64,000 bases of DNA, from the NCBI GenBank assembly GCA_024663395.1, contig JANFAH010000027.1:496001-560000 (forward strand). Direction: 5' to 3'. Under the pieces are notes generated by a model. The model made no database searches. It was not told the origin of the DNA and worked only from the letters and a program-made list of their open reading frames with translations. Each line of letters starts with the position of its first letter. Position 1 is the stretch's first letter. The DNA is from Pisolithus tinctorius. Taxonomy: Eukaryota > Basidiomycota > Agaricomycetes > Boletales > Pisolithaceae. Both the position numbers and the translations under genes were made by a program. Below, piece by piece: positions 10,675-20,825 of the stretch.

Positions 10675-12621
10675 TTAAAACTTCAAGGTGGAGAAGTACT
10701 TCAGGTTCTGATGATTGGTGACAACATCAACCAGTACTGCAGAGCCTTCTAAGTAGTGCTGCCATGTCTGGAATGCTTTGAAGATTGTGAGCAATTCCTT
10801 ATCATGAGTGTCATAATTTAGCTCCAGGGCTTTCAGGGTATGAGAGTAGAATGCAACCAGCTGGATTTGACCATCACCACTGGTGATGGACAAAATACTG
10901 GCTATGGCATAATCAGATGCATCAGTCTCAACAGTAATAGGAGCATCCAGGAAAAAATGAGTTAGGACCAGGGCAGAGGTGAAGGCCTGCTTGAGTTTAT
11001 TGAAAGACTGGCAGCACTCCTCAGAGAAGTTCCAGGGAGCACCTTTGTGTGTCAACTGGGTTAAAGGTACCACTATGTCCAAGTAGTTAAAAATGAACCA
11101 GCAATAGAAGTTGGCAAAGCCCAGGAAGGACTGAATGTCCTTCACCTTCCAGGGCTCAGGCCAGTCACAGATAGCTTTGACTTTTTCTGAAGACATGGTA
11201 AGGCCAGCCAGGGACAAGTGGTAACCCAAATATTCCACAGAGTCTGAGTGGAACTCGCACTTCTCCAGTTTGGCATACAGGCCATGCAACTGGAGCTGGC
11301 GAAGAACCTCCCAGACATGCTGCTTATGTGAAGACTCATCTCCAGAGTAGATTAAGATGTCATCGAGGTAGACGACGATGCAAACATCCAGCATATCTGT
11401 GAAGATTGAGTTGATGAACTGCTGGAAGGCAGCTGGGGCATTGGTAAGACCAAAAGGCATTGCCAACCACTCATAAGACCCATAGCACATTCTAAAGGCT
11501 GTTTTCCACTCATCACCAGGCACAATCTGGATGAGGTGGTATGTGTGCCTCAAGTTGATTTTAGTGTAGATGTTGGTGTGACTAGGGGAGTCTAGCAGGT
11601 CAGATATTAGTGGTAGGGGGTACCAGTCTTTCTTGGTGAGCTTGTTAAGGCCCCAGAAGTCAACACATAACTGGAGTGAACCATCCTTCTTTTTTATGAA
11701 GAGGACTGGTGCAGCATAGGGGGAAGAAGTGGGCCAGATGAAACAGGTAGTCAGGTTTTCATCAATGAAGGCCCAGAGAGCTTGCAGCTTGACTGGGGAC
11801 AGTGAGTAGATGGTTCCAATGGGTGGTGTGGTACCCTCTTCCAGTTTGATCTTAAGCTTGTACTCCTGGTGTGGGGGGAGAGTAGATGCCTGGGCTTTGC
11901 TAAAGACATCAGCAAAGTCATGGTAGTCCTTTGGTCCACCAGCCAAGTCCAGTGGAGGACCAGTAGAAGCAGACCAGGCCAGGTCCAGGTCCAGTGGGCA
12001 TAGATGAAGTTGGAATTGGTTAGATCCCTCTAGTTTGCGAGCATGTACATATGCAGCTGCATTGATTAGGGTGATAGGAGGAGCCTTCAGGGGGGTGTGA
12101 ACTGGTGACTCAACAGATGGTACAGATGGTGCAGGGCTGGGGTTGGGTTGGTCAGGTAGACCAGGATTGGGAAGACTGGTTGGAACCAGTGTTGCAGGGG
12201 GTGTCAACAGGGTTGGCATTCCTCCTGTAGATGTCTGGAAAGTTAGACTGCTCAATACCCAATCAATCAACAGATTGTAGTGGGTGAGCCAGTCATGTCC
12301 AAGGACTATCTTACATTCAGAATCCAATGGGGCTAAAAACAGGGTTACCAGGGTGACATTGCCAGTTGCAAATTGAACTGAAAGATCTACTGCTTGAGTG
12401 ATAACAAAACTTGACAACCTATCAAAGAGTGAGAGTTGGATAGGGGACATGGGATAAGGGTTAAATGAGTGTTGATTAACAAATTCCTTATCTATGAAGC
12501 TATGTGTGGAACCAGAGTCCACTAGAGTATGGAGCCAGGGCAAATCATGACTGACAATAGAAATGTAGGGAGTTAACAAATTTGGGTTAGAAAGAGCAGA
12601 CATGTTGAGGCAGGCCTCCAT
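10675..12621 (-). CDS. Pol of chromovirus A2: protease, reverse transcriptase, RNase H (648 codons open)
   Basis: The longest open pol frame among the gypsy copies. Order: aspartic protease (LVDSGSTHSFID at about residues 36-47, and VLGHDWLTHYN), a hinge, RT ([50 protein letters not shown]; catalytic VYLDDILIYS; VEYLGYHLSLAGL) and RNase H (VETDASDYAIASIL; ELNYDTHDKELL). Protease DSG and RT YLDD are intact. The frame ends at a TAA within RNase H where other copies read KVL. The copy lacks an intact gag and most of integrase, so it is not autonomous. Any activity is inferred only from the open frame. Confidence 0.85.
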   Translation of the reverse strand: MEACLNMSALSNPNLLTPYISIVSHDLPWLHTLVDSGSTHSFIDKEFVNQHSFNPYPMSPIQLSLFDRLSSFVITQAVDLSVQFATGNVTLVTLFLAPLDSECKIVLGHDWLTHYNLLIDWVLSSLTFQTSTGGMPTLLTPPATLVPTSLPNPGLPDQPNPSPAPSVPSVESPVHTPLKAPPITLINAAAYVHARKLEGSNQFQLHLCPLDLDLAWSASTGPPLDLAGGPKDYHDFADVFSKAQASTLPPHQEYKLKIKLEEGTTPPIGTIYSLSPVKLQALWAFIDENLTTCFIWPTSSPYAAPVLFIKKKDGSLQLCVDFWGLNKLTKKDWYPLPLISDLLDSPSHTNIYTKINLRHTYHLIQIVPGDEWKTAFRMCYGSYEWLAMPFGLTNAPAAFQQFINSIFTDMLDVCIVVYLDDILIYSGDESSHKQHVWEVLRQLQLHGLYAKLEKCEFHSDSVEYLGYHLSLAGLTMSSEKVKAICDWPEPWKVKDIQSFLGFANFYCWFIFNYLDIVVPLTQLTHKGAPWNFSEECCQSFNKLKQAFTSALVLTHFFLDAPITVETDASDYAIASILSITSGDGQIQLVAFYSHTLKALELNYDTHDKELLTIFKAFQTWQHYLEGSAVLVDVVTNHQNLKYFSTLKF

Positions 12622-12680
12622 AGGTGCACAGCTGGAGTCAATGCAGCTCTCAGTTTGTGCAGAGTCCTGAGAGCTGCTAC

Positions 12681-12878
12681 CTATTTTTTTGCCTTGGGGG
12701 CAGAGCCTGAGGTTGAGGCCAGTGCTGCCTCAGAGGTTGCTGCAGTGTGAGCCTTGGCTTTCCCAGCTTTCTTTGGACACTTAGCTGCAAAATGTCTGGT
12801 TCCCCCACAGAACATGCAGAGGTTGTCATCTCTACAGCATTTGTGCTCCTCCAGTGTCAGCTTGCCATCTTTGCCCAA
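12681..12878 (-). pseudogene. C-terminal Gag fragment with CCHC knuckle, chromovirus A2
   Basis: Only the nucleocapsid end of Gag remains: GKLTLEEHKC, knuckle CMFCGGTRHFAAKC, and the terminal AKK before a stop that follows a seven-A run. The rest of gag is missing. The sequence passes at about 12899 into the middle of an LTR, which marks a deletion or unequal recombination joint. Confidence 0.8.
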
Positions 12879-12898
12879 CTTGCTAACAGAGGGGACTG

Positions 12899-13320
12899 AG
12901 TTATGATGAAACTAAGTTGATTTTAGACTGAGGCTAAACAGATTATCCTATGGCTTAAATACTAGAAGTAACCTAAGTGTAATGTAGCACTGGAGACTGA
13001 TCTGTGGTGGTACAACAATAGTTGGTAAACTGATTGGTAAGTAATGTTACAAAGAATATTATCAAGCAAAAGTATGAACAAGGGTTTTACTGGGAACCAG
13101 GGCAGGACTTGTGGGTGGGCTGGGTGTTACACCAGCCTGGTACTAACTGAGTGGACAACTCAATTGGGCACTGCCTTGCAGTGCTTCATGAACTAACACA
13201 TTTCTAGGTTGAGGGGTTAAGGCCAGGACTGGGGCAAGGGTTAGAGGAGGACCAGTTTAGACTGGGGTAGAGCCAGTCTAGGGTAGTCTGGGCATGGTCA
13301 TGACAGTATCCCCCTCTTGG
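12899..13320 (-). repeat. LTR fragment of the A family with polypurine tract
   Basis: 12899-13305 aligns with A1 LTR 2525-2925 and keeps the terminal TGTCATGACC on the minus strand. Just outside it (13306-13320) the minus strand reads CCAAGAGGGGGATAC, the polypurine tract normally found upstream of a 3' LTR. So this LTR was the 3' LTR of one copy, now joined to gag-pol of another, which fits a tandem array shortened by recombination. Confidence 0.75.
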
Positions 13321-13429
13321 AGCCAAGCCCATGAGGCTCCAATGAGGACAATGCTGAGAACAAAATTACAACACTCAAACATTTGGGTCTGTCTTCAAAA
13401 AAGGTATGACACATATGCATTGATCTCAA

Positions 13430-14190
13430 TTTTCAGCCACTGACCTCATCATATTTTAGCTTTCTCAAATTGCCAGCAAGTGCAGTGAAGAAGCATGTTG
13501 CAAGTTCACCATGGAAATTGGTGAAGACTCTCCTGATCATGTTGTCTGTATTGATGAAAGTGCTGTGAATGTACTTACAATGTTTTGCCTGAATGGATGG
13601 AGCCATTCTAGTATGTGGGCACACCAGCATTGCAACTTCATTCAAGGGACATGGTATGTGTCCTCCATATTATGTTGCCTTCTTTACATAACACTCTTTC
13701 CAACAGATATTCCATCCTTCTGGCTCTGACAACAAGTGGGATAATTTACAGACATATCAAAGTAGGCACATACAATGGCAATCACTTTCTCAACTATCTT
13801 TGTGGACTCCTTGATGTCATGAATCCAAATCTGGCCCCTCATAGTGTACTTGTGATGGATAATTGCAGAATCCATCACATTGATGGTGTAGAAGAAATCT
13901 GCTGAGAATGGTATGTTTTTTTTTTCATTTTTTTTTTTCAGTATACATACTCAAGTAACTATTACAGCGGTGTCAAACTTGTTTATCTACCTCCATATTC
14001 CCCTGATTTGAACCCAATTGAAGAGTGTTTCTTGTACTTGAAGGCCTACATTTGCCACCATGGCAATCAGTTCCATGCTATCATTGAATCTGGAGACAAA
14101 ATACTTCCATATTTGTTTTTCTATGGTGCACTTGATACAGTCACTGCAGAAGCTGTGTGTGGGTGGTTCCATAATGCAGGATATTTGTAG
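13430..14190 (+). pseudogene. Tc1-type DDE transposase, two introns, N-terminus lost
   Basis: DDE-superfamily transposase fragment. The three acidic positions are present: VVCIDESAVN (near 13545), SVLVMDNCRIHH (near 13860) and SPDLNPIEECF (near 14010). Once the second intron is removed, 34 residues separate the second D and the E, the Tc1-like DD34E spacing. Probable introns are 13654-13706 (GTATGT...CAACAG, 53 bp) and 13911-13967 (GTATGT...TTACAG, 57 bp). There is one in-frame TGA after EEIC. The N-terminal helix-turn-helix half is not found upstream, and no TIRs were identified. Confidence 0.8.
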
Positions 14191-14311
14191 CTTGTGTCTG
14201 TATGCAACCTGTAGTATGTTGATTGTCACACTATGATGCATACCCAAAATTTGTGCAATGTATGCTTGCTATGATGATTATTGCGAAGGACATGATGTAT
14301 GCAGGGAGTAT

Positions 14312-15880
14312 CTACTCTACCCTTGTGTGTTTTTTGCATTCCACCTGCCAAACAGCTTGTGCAACCTCAGACAGTAAAAAGTGTGAATTCCCAAGGCTCA
14401 TACCAAAGTCCTTCATAAGCTGTTCCTTGCTCAGGCTTCTAAGTTTGTAATGTTGTAAAAGTCCATTGCTTCAAATTGTGGAATATAAACAGATAGTTTG
14501 CACTTCAGAAAACTTGCATTGAGCTTGGTGAGGAAGTCAACAATTGTTGGATATGTTGGCCAGGTATCATGGTTGAGCTCACCGGGAGACAGCTCACCTC
14601 GCTTCTCACCCACAGTAGGTGTCACTGGAGTTGCTGGAGCCTGATACACAGGAGGCACCATCCATGGAGGCATCATTGGGGGCATGGGGGGCATGGGGGG
14701 CCATCCATACATCAACATATAGGGACTGTTGAGGGGCATTTGTGTGGCTGATGTTGACAAGATCTTGTCACTTTGTGGAGCATGGAATTCGGAAAATAGA
14801 TCGCCTTTTGGTGGGGTCTTCAGCATGACTCCATGCATCTCATGTCCCTGTCACTGTCAGTAAATTGATCGATGTAGCCACTAACAATGAAACTTACAAG
14901 TGTGAGTGCCCACCCTCAATGCTGGTTGAATGTCAGGTTTACATGTTGGCCAGCATGGTTGATCTTGTAGGATTTGGAGGGACCACAATGCTGACACAAC
15001 TTCAGTGACTTCTCCAGCTCCATGAGGGATTTGTTTTCCTTTTCAATCACAGTGCTGTCTTTGTCATCTGCACTGGATCCATCATTGTCAAGATTGAGAA
15101 GGGGAGGATTTTTGCCTTTTCCTGGTGGCTTCTTCTTGCCATGCATTGCATGTAGGGTAGACATATACTAGTTTTGACAATGAATAAGTATCATACTGGC
15201 CACATAACAATTTGAAATGCACCTGTTCCCTAACAAGAATCTTGACTGAGATGACTGAGTCTTTCTTCTTCTTCTGTGCAGAATTTACCTCCTCAAAGCA
15301 TCCATCCCAGTCAGCTGACATTCCAAGATTGATGGCATCATCCTTCTGAGCAGAAGTTGAGAGCTTGTATGAGAGTGTAGGTTTGCAAGCAAAATTCTGA
15401 CACCCAATAGTGCTGTAGATTTCATCCAGGACCTCTGAAAATGGAGTCCATTGTGAGAAAACAAGGCACTTGGATCCCTCATTTGCCACTTGAGGCACCA
15501 GTAAAATGACATCTAATAAATCAGGGTAGTAAGGGGTGACAAGTACATTGCAAGACAAAATAACATACTTTTGTCATTGCCTTGCAAGATACTGGCTTGA
15601 CACTGAGCTGGATGGATTTTTGCTTGAGTGTGTCAACAGGGGAGTGTGCTGAAGTGCCATCAGTGTCATCAGGTGTGATACCAAGGCCATCCTTGTCAAG
15701 GTCAGGAGTTTCCAAACAAGGTGCCATGTCCTGGGAACAGATGGAACTAGTGTCAGGAACTTGATTGATGGGCAAACTGCTTTGGGAACCAGTTTTTCGC
15801 AGCCTGTGAGCACTCACAGACTTTTTGTTACCCATGAGGAAGACATGTTGTGTGCAGTGCATGTCTGGGATGAGGCTCAT
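14312..15880 (-). pseudogene. Multi-exon gene of a basidiomycete-type family of unknown function, frame-disrupted
   Basis: Starts at ATG 15880 (alternative Met at 15835). Exon 1 is Ser/Thr-rich and ends near AMTK at a GTATGT donor. Exon 2 carries the most conserved block (SEVLDEIYSTIGC; ADWDGCFEEV). Exon 3 follows a short intron ending in ACTAG and encodes a basic stretch with CQHCGPSKSYKI. After another GTAAGT the last exon is Pro/Met-rich (MPPMPPMMPP) and ends in a small helical, perhaps SAM-like domain (YPTIVDFLTKL; YIPQFEAMDFYNI). A frameshift near 14440 must be bridged to reach the end at 14312. Similar proteins exist in many mushrooms as far as I recall; no function is proposed. Confidence 0.55.
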
Positions 15881-16377
15881 TAGTCAGCATGCATAACTCA
15901 CACACAAAGATAAGACAGGCATGGACAACTACCTCAACAAGTGTGAAACAAAGTGCATTTCTGTATGATACTGTTCCCTAGATATTTTGAAGGGCTTTAT
16001 GGATCTGAAACTTTTGTAAAAAAATATGCAATGTGGTTTTTGTTATCTGATTGGCACCATTTGGAGTGCAGATTGCTCTCTGTTGGTACAAAACAATGGA
16101 AAAACCACTGGATTTTCACCATGGTTCCCTCACCACCAGTGCATAGATCATGGCTAGAGGCATTTCCAGCCATAGAAATGTGTAAATCACTTGCAATTGT
16201 TGTTATATGCTCAGAATGACCAAGTATTTTCTCCTGTCCAAAATAGCGGTTATTTCATCATGATTTCTACATCATCCTCTAGAGCTGATAATGCTGATTC
16301 AGAATATCAAATTTTCTTTCAGATCCATCAAGAATTGAGTGAAATATCTGAGATATATATTTTATCTAGGATACCTA
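15881..16377. other. Gene-free, AT-rich, nothing recognised
   Basis: About 500 bp with no supported frame. It borders the point where LINE homology stops at about 16378, so it may be what the LINE landed in, or a further insertion. Confidence 0.4.
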
Positions 16378-16735
16378 TGAGTTTTGTTGTGTTTGGCCAG
16401 CACCCTTGGTACCACAAACTGCTGTAAGCAGGTCCACTAACATTGATTCTGTACAAAAGACATTGTCTGGACATGTCCAGTTCCCTGAGGAGGAGGACTG
16501 GAGTGTTGGGGTGCCCTTGGGCAGGGCCTGGACCATGCTGTAGTCTGCCACTAATTCTAGAAGCTTGTGTGCTGATGTGATCACAGAGGCTGTAAAGAGA
16601 TGGTGGTTATGCTCCTCATCCCACAAAGGTTGGTGTCTGTTGAAGTTGCCTGCCCAGATCATCCCATCACTTTCATCCTTCCTGATGTCCCTTATGTTCT
16701 CTGCCAGGAAGGCCCCTATTCCCTCCAACATGCAG
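16378..16735 (-). pseudogene. LINE endonuclease, distal half (continues from 31940)
   Basis: Apurinic-type endonuclease domain of a Tad-like LINE. Visible: LEGIGAFL, then MIWAGNFNRHQPLWDEEHN (the G-D-F-N-R-H motif with D changed to N), LADYSMVQ-like LVADYSMVQALPKGTPT, and NWTCPDNVF. Joining 31945 to 16730 across element B gives an uninterrupted frame (…MYNDCKHNCM then LEGIGAFL…), which proves the two halves were one. The LINE stops at about 16378, before RT. Confidence 0.85.
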
Positions 16736-17468
16736 TGTCAAGTCCAGGCCTGCTCCAACCAACTCCAACACTAGACAAGGTCTGGGGAGAGGTTCAGAAG
16801 CAAGTCCAACACAAAAGAACAGAACTCCAACTAGTGGAGTGTTGTCAGGAATGAAGTCTGCCAAAGAAAAGGTGGAGGCAGAGTGAGGGCATCAAGTTTA
16901 GCTCATGTGCTACCCCCTTGCATGATCTCAGCCCTTATATTTCAGAGGTAGAGACCAGATGGACAGTTGGAGGTAACTCCAACAGACAGAAGGAGTAGGA
17001 ACTAAGTTGATATTCGTACTGAAGAACAGCAGAGTATGATACATGCTTTTATACTACTACAGAGGTACAGTAATTGGAATCAGAACTGACATACAGAGAG
17101 TCATAATTTTTCAAGTAAAACTTCCTAGACAATGAATGAAGGGAAGACAAAGGACATACAAATGGGTAACACAGAGCATCCCAAAAAGGAAACAGTCCAG
17201 GTGCTGGACCATGCAGTGTGCACACTGTGGAGTATCTGACTGTGTGCTGTCAGGGAGAAGTCCAAAGGGTAGTCACATGACCCCTCAGAGAGTGGTCTGT
17301 GCAGTCCAGTAAGAGAGCAGTACAAGTCTGACAGCAGTCAGAGCAGAGATGGTTCATAAATGACAGAGGGCAGGTAGAGTTGGTGCAGAGTGAGTGAATG
17401 ACTGGCAGAAAGGGGTGTAGAGTGAGTGAGGACTTAGGACAAATGCATGGTCATGGCAGTGCCCCCCC
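16736..17468 (-). repeat. 3' LTR of element B (733 bp)
   Basis: Matches 30682-31939 (after removal of the nested solo LTR) and the solo LTR 55421-56155. On the minus strand it starts TGCCATGACC, a transition from TGTCATGACC seen in the sister copy. Confidence 0.92.
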
Positions 17469-17484
17469 CTTAGGGCCTGAACAC
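17469..17484 (-). promoter_or_regulatory. Polypurine tract of element B
   Basis: The minus strand reads CCTAAGGGGGGGGCAC directly before the 3' LTR. This is the expected place for plus-strand priming. Confidence 0.7.
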
Positions 17485-17650
17485 CTGAAGGCTGCATGTA
17501 TGGGACAAGATCAACACAAGTTGATCATTTTGAAATTGTTTTGATGCCTTGAGGACCAGGGTTTAGCTGTGGTGGAGCTCTGTTGGAGTTTGAAGAACTG
17601 CTTAAAAACATGTGCTGGGGTTCTGACCCCCATATTATTGTTCCCTCACC

Positions 17651-18838
17651 ATGTCCTCCCAGTGCCAAAGAAAACCCCCCAGCCAACCCCTGGCCACATC
17701 TGTGACTACTCCCAAGTTGCAGATGAAGAACTGGTCATCCTCACCAATGACTCCACCAACACTGAGTCGGAGAAAACTGCAGAGAAGGCTTGCCAACAAG
17801 AGGAGAATGAGCAGAGAGAGAGGGAGTGCAAGGTGGAGCACAAGGCCAAGTGCAAGGAGGCCAAGAGGCAAAAGGTGGAGGAGGAGAGGTTGGAGGCAGA
17901 GCAGAGGAAGAGAGCAGAGGAGGAAGAGGAGGCTCAAAGGAGGAAGGTGGCAGAGGAGGAGGCAGAAAGGCAGAGGCAGAGGGCCCAAGCCTGGCAGGAA
18001 GAGGCTGCACAAAGGTAAGTGGTGGAGTACTGTGAACCAGGCAGAGCCAACTTGCAGTTTTTATTTTCTTAGATTATGCAGCATGGTGTATGACATCAAC
18101 ACTGCCCAGAGGGTCCCTGGGACCTCTGTGGTGGTTACCACAACCAGGAGGCCCCCTGCACTCACTGTGTAGCCAGTAAAACAGCCAGACAGTGTGAGCC
18201 AGGACAGGGCAAGACCAGGGCCTGCATGCCCTGCCACAACAAGAAAAAAACTTGCAGCTGGATGTGGGAGGAGGCAGTGGTGGGGCCATTGCAGAAGAGA
18301 GCAGGGATGGGGAGTTCCCAAGGGGAGAAGAAGAAAAGGGTGTGAGGGAAGGGGAAGGTGAGGGCAATGGAGATGGACAAAGCAGATGACAAGTGGGACA
18401 CAGAAAGATGAGGAGGAGCCAGCAACACCACACAAGGGCCCTTCTGTGGCATGGGTGCACATGTGGTGGGTGGAGTGGGAGTGGGAGTGGCAACTGCAGG
18501 CTGCAGAGTGCCATGCAGAGGCATACAAGAGGGCTGTGTTAGCCTTCAAGAGGATGGCAGAGGCTGCAGAGTGGACAGCAGATGAATGGGGAACATGCCA
18601 TGCCTGGGTGGAATGGGCAGAGATGAGGAGGAGGCAGGACACATGCAAGGCCAGGATGGCTGAACTTGAGCATGTGGGAGGAGGTTGGAAGAGGCCAGAG
18701 TCAGAGGTAGCAGAGGACAAGAATGAGGAGCCAGATGAAGGTGTGGAGGGGGATAACAAGGAAGAGGAGGAAGTCAGAGGAGGGCAGGGAGGTGGTGAAG
18801 GACAGGAGGGTGGTGGAGAACATGTGATGGAGGAGTAG
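17651..18838 (+). pseudogene. Antisense accessory gene of chromovirus B: coiled coil, Cys cluster, acidic tail
   Basis: Runs opposite to gag-pol between chromodomain and 3' LTR. The likely start is ATG 17651 (MSSQCQRK...TTPKLQ), which resembles the start of the Y antisense protein (...TTPELQ); a frameshift follows. The coiled coil (17760-18010) is made of E/R/K repeats such as VEEERLEAEQRKRAEEEEE. A 58-bp intron is visible (18015-18072, GTAAGT...TTCTTAG). After a further frame change comes CTHC, ARQC, then CMPCHNKKKTC (about 18160-18275): CX2C-X8-C-X9-CX2CX6C, close to the fungal Zn2Cys6 pattern. The last part (18386-18838) is Trp/Ala/Glu-rich and ends in an acidic Gly/Glu tail. Related genes sit at the same place in X and Y. 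It is broken here; a role in DNA binding or in control of the element is inference. Confidence 0.7.
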
Positions 18839-19037
18839 AATAGTTTTTTTTTTTTGTCTTTTGTTTTTAGTTTGTATTTTTGTACTACTATGAAATAGAC
18901 TTGTGACTTTTTACTTTGTGACTCTGAGAAGTGAGGCAGACAAGTGGAGAAAAATTCTAAGGTACTTATGGTAGTGTGGTAAGGGGTGGAGTTGGCCTGC
19001 AGAAGAAAGTTATGTGGGTGGAGTATTATGGTGGAGG

Positions 19038-19405
19038 TCAATACAGGCCAGGTTTGTGTGGATAGCATTCATGGAAAGCAGAGACTATATTGGAAGTGTG
19101 ATCCAGCTCAGTTGCAAGCAACCAAGAGGTTTCTTCATTGGTGTTCTCATAACCAGCCCAGCAGACTAGATACAAGAGCTGGCAGTGGTGGTGATGGCAG
19201 TCCACCTTAGAGTTGAGTATCTCCGACACCTTGTACTCAAGGTCACTGTCAATATCAACTGGTGGTGGTGGAGATTGTTGTCAGTTTGGGAAGGGGTTAG
19301 CTGCTGCAGTTTCCAGTTGTGAGACATGGAAGACTGGGTGTACCAAGTGCATAGCATCAGGGAACTTAAGGGTGACAGAGTGTGTACCTGGCCTGGCCAA
19401 GATGG
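19038..19405 (-). pseudogene. Integrase C-terminus and chromodomain of element B
   Basis: Continues the integrase that is cut at 26089 by element C. Visible: ARPGTHSVTLKFPDAMH, HPVFHVSQLE, then a frame change and the chromodomain SEILNSKVDCHHHHCQLLYL, WAGYENTNEETSWLLATEL, ending FHECYPHKPGLY. The chromodomain is the part thought to direct chromoviruses to heterochromatin. Confidence 0.85.
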
Positions 19406-19775
19406 TGTTACGCTCAACTGAAGTCAAGTCATAGGGAGAACTCAAACACAGACTATTGGTTTCTACTGAGCAACGGCTGCAGTAACCTCTGTAAATGACA
19501 GAGGATTTGGGCAATGCTGGTAAGAGTGGTCCGGGTTAGGGACACTGAGGGCGAAATTCTGAGTGAGAATGCTGCATATGATTGAGCTAACTATGCCATT
19601 GGTTGAACAATGACAACACATGTCCTAAGCATGTTGAGAGAACATATTGCTATTGATGGGAATAGAGAGCTGTCAGATCAGAGAGAAGACAGCTCGAAAA
19701 GGAAAATAAGTCCAACAGATCAAACACATGATAATCATACAGTGAAAAGAGAAAAGACAGGGGTGAAACGTAACA
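19406..19775 (-). repeat. 3' LTR of element C (370 bp)
   Basis: Same length as the right LTR 25719-26088. By eye there are about 31 differences, all transitions of CG/TG/CA type. A purine-rich tract (minus strand AGAAGGGGGGTAA) lies just upstream at 19776-19788. Confidence 0.93.
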
Positions 19776-19812
19776 TTACCCCCCTTCTAAGGGTTGAAGT
19801 CCCCGACTTCAA

Positions 19813-20823
19813 CTACTCTCCATAAGGCTCTCCAGTCATGTTGCTGATGGCAGAGTCGTCGAAGTCAAAGTCATTATCATACAAATCATTATCCTCACTC
19901 CCGATGAGGGTACGATCATCCACTAATCCAGGAGTGGCGATTCTTTCTTGTAGAGGCCTTTGAGGGGCCAGAGATGGGCACTGGGCTTGGGTATGCCCAG
20001 GATGAGTGGCATGGCAAAGGGGACATTCGTACAGTCCACAATTGACACAGACATGGCCAAGATGGCGGCAGACATAACACATCTGGCGATAATGGGGGTC
20101 GGACGGAGTAAGGGGTCTATCAAACTCCGTCATAGCATTTAGCACTGGGGTAGGAGGCAACTGTGCGAGGGTTTCGATGATGTTTAACGTGTAGTCGAGT
20201 TCTGCATGAGAGATGCCGAAGGCAGTCTCGGGGTCTACTTCAGATGGAGAGTCATGAGACTCGCAGGGTTGTGGGTTAGGGCCTGATAAACAGCAGGCAC
20301 GAGGTCTATCAGCTCTTCGATGAGAGCAAGATGAACGGGAGGAGTGGGAGGACGATGGTGACAACGCAGGAGGGGAAGAGGATATGGAGGAAGCCAGAGG
20401 AGAAGTTGCAGTCGAGGGTCTTCGAGACCCAGGGGGAGGGGGTGCAATCAGCATTGGATACTGTCGAACATTGTATATGAGGTCTGCGCCTCCAAGGACA
20501 TCAAAAAGTTTGAGAAGCAGGGGAACTTGCTGAACGGTGATCTCATTCAAGATAGTATGAGCGGGGGAGAGGAGAGGACTCTGGTGATTGACATAGCAGG
20601 AAAGTTCTTCAAGTCGAAGGGCTTGAATAGTGGCATGGTACACAAGATCAAGAGGGGAGTTTTCATCCACCTCATGATAGACAGTGCCAATGACAACGGG
20701 GTCAGCGATGAAGAGTCGATATGAAGCAATCATCTGATCACTGGCTGGCTGTCGTTGCTGACGAGCAAAGGGGGTGTGACGGCAAGACAGTTCACAGGGA
20801 TAATTGTAGCGACAAGGGGGCAT
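19813..20823 (-). CDS. C-terminal pol extension or separate ORF of element C, zinc knuckles (336 codons)
   Basis: Uninterrupted while most of the C coding sequence has stops. The frame is continuous with the chromodomain upstream (no stop between about 20895 and Met 20823), so it may be a C-terminal extension of pol rather than a separate gene. The N-terminal part (residues 1-130) is mixed helical; the middle is Ser/Pro-rich with basic patches (about 145-175). Near residues 260-295 are two zinc knuckles, CYVCRHLGHVCVNC (CX2CX4HX4C) and CPLCHATHPGHTQAQC (CX2CX6HX4C). The tail is acidic (DNDLYDNDFDFDDS). Function unknown; nucleic-acid binding is inferred from the knuckles. It ends 37 bp from the LTR. 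Confidence 0.7.
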   Translation of the reverse strand: MPPCRYNYPCELSCRHTPFARQQRQPASDQMIASYRLFIADPVVIGTVYHEVDENSPLDLVYHATIQALRLEELSCYVNHQSPLLSPAHTILNEITVQQVPLLLKLFDVLGGADLIYNVRQYPMLIAPPPPGSRRPSTATSPLASSISSSPPALSPSSSHSSRSSCSHRRADRPRACCLSGPNPQPCESHDSPSEVDPETAFGISHAELDYTLNIIETLAQLPPTPVLNAMTEFDRPLTPSDPHYRQMCYVCRHLGHVCVNCGLYECPLCHATHPGHTQAQCPSLAPQRPLQERIATPGLVDDRTLIGSEDNDLYDNDFDFDDSAISNMTGEPYGE

Positions 20824-20825
20824 TT

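Noticed and set aside
18061..19068. 335-codon open frame on the minus strand, rich in Ser, Cys, Pro and His
   Set aside because: It is the complement of the E/K/R-rich coiled coil and acidic tail of the antisense gene. Low-complexity purine-rich coding gives long open frames on the other strand, and its content resembles no family.
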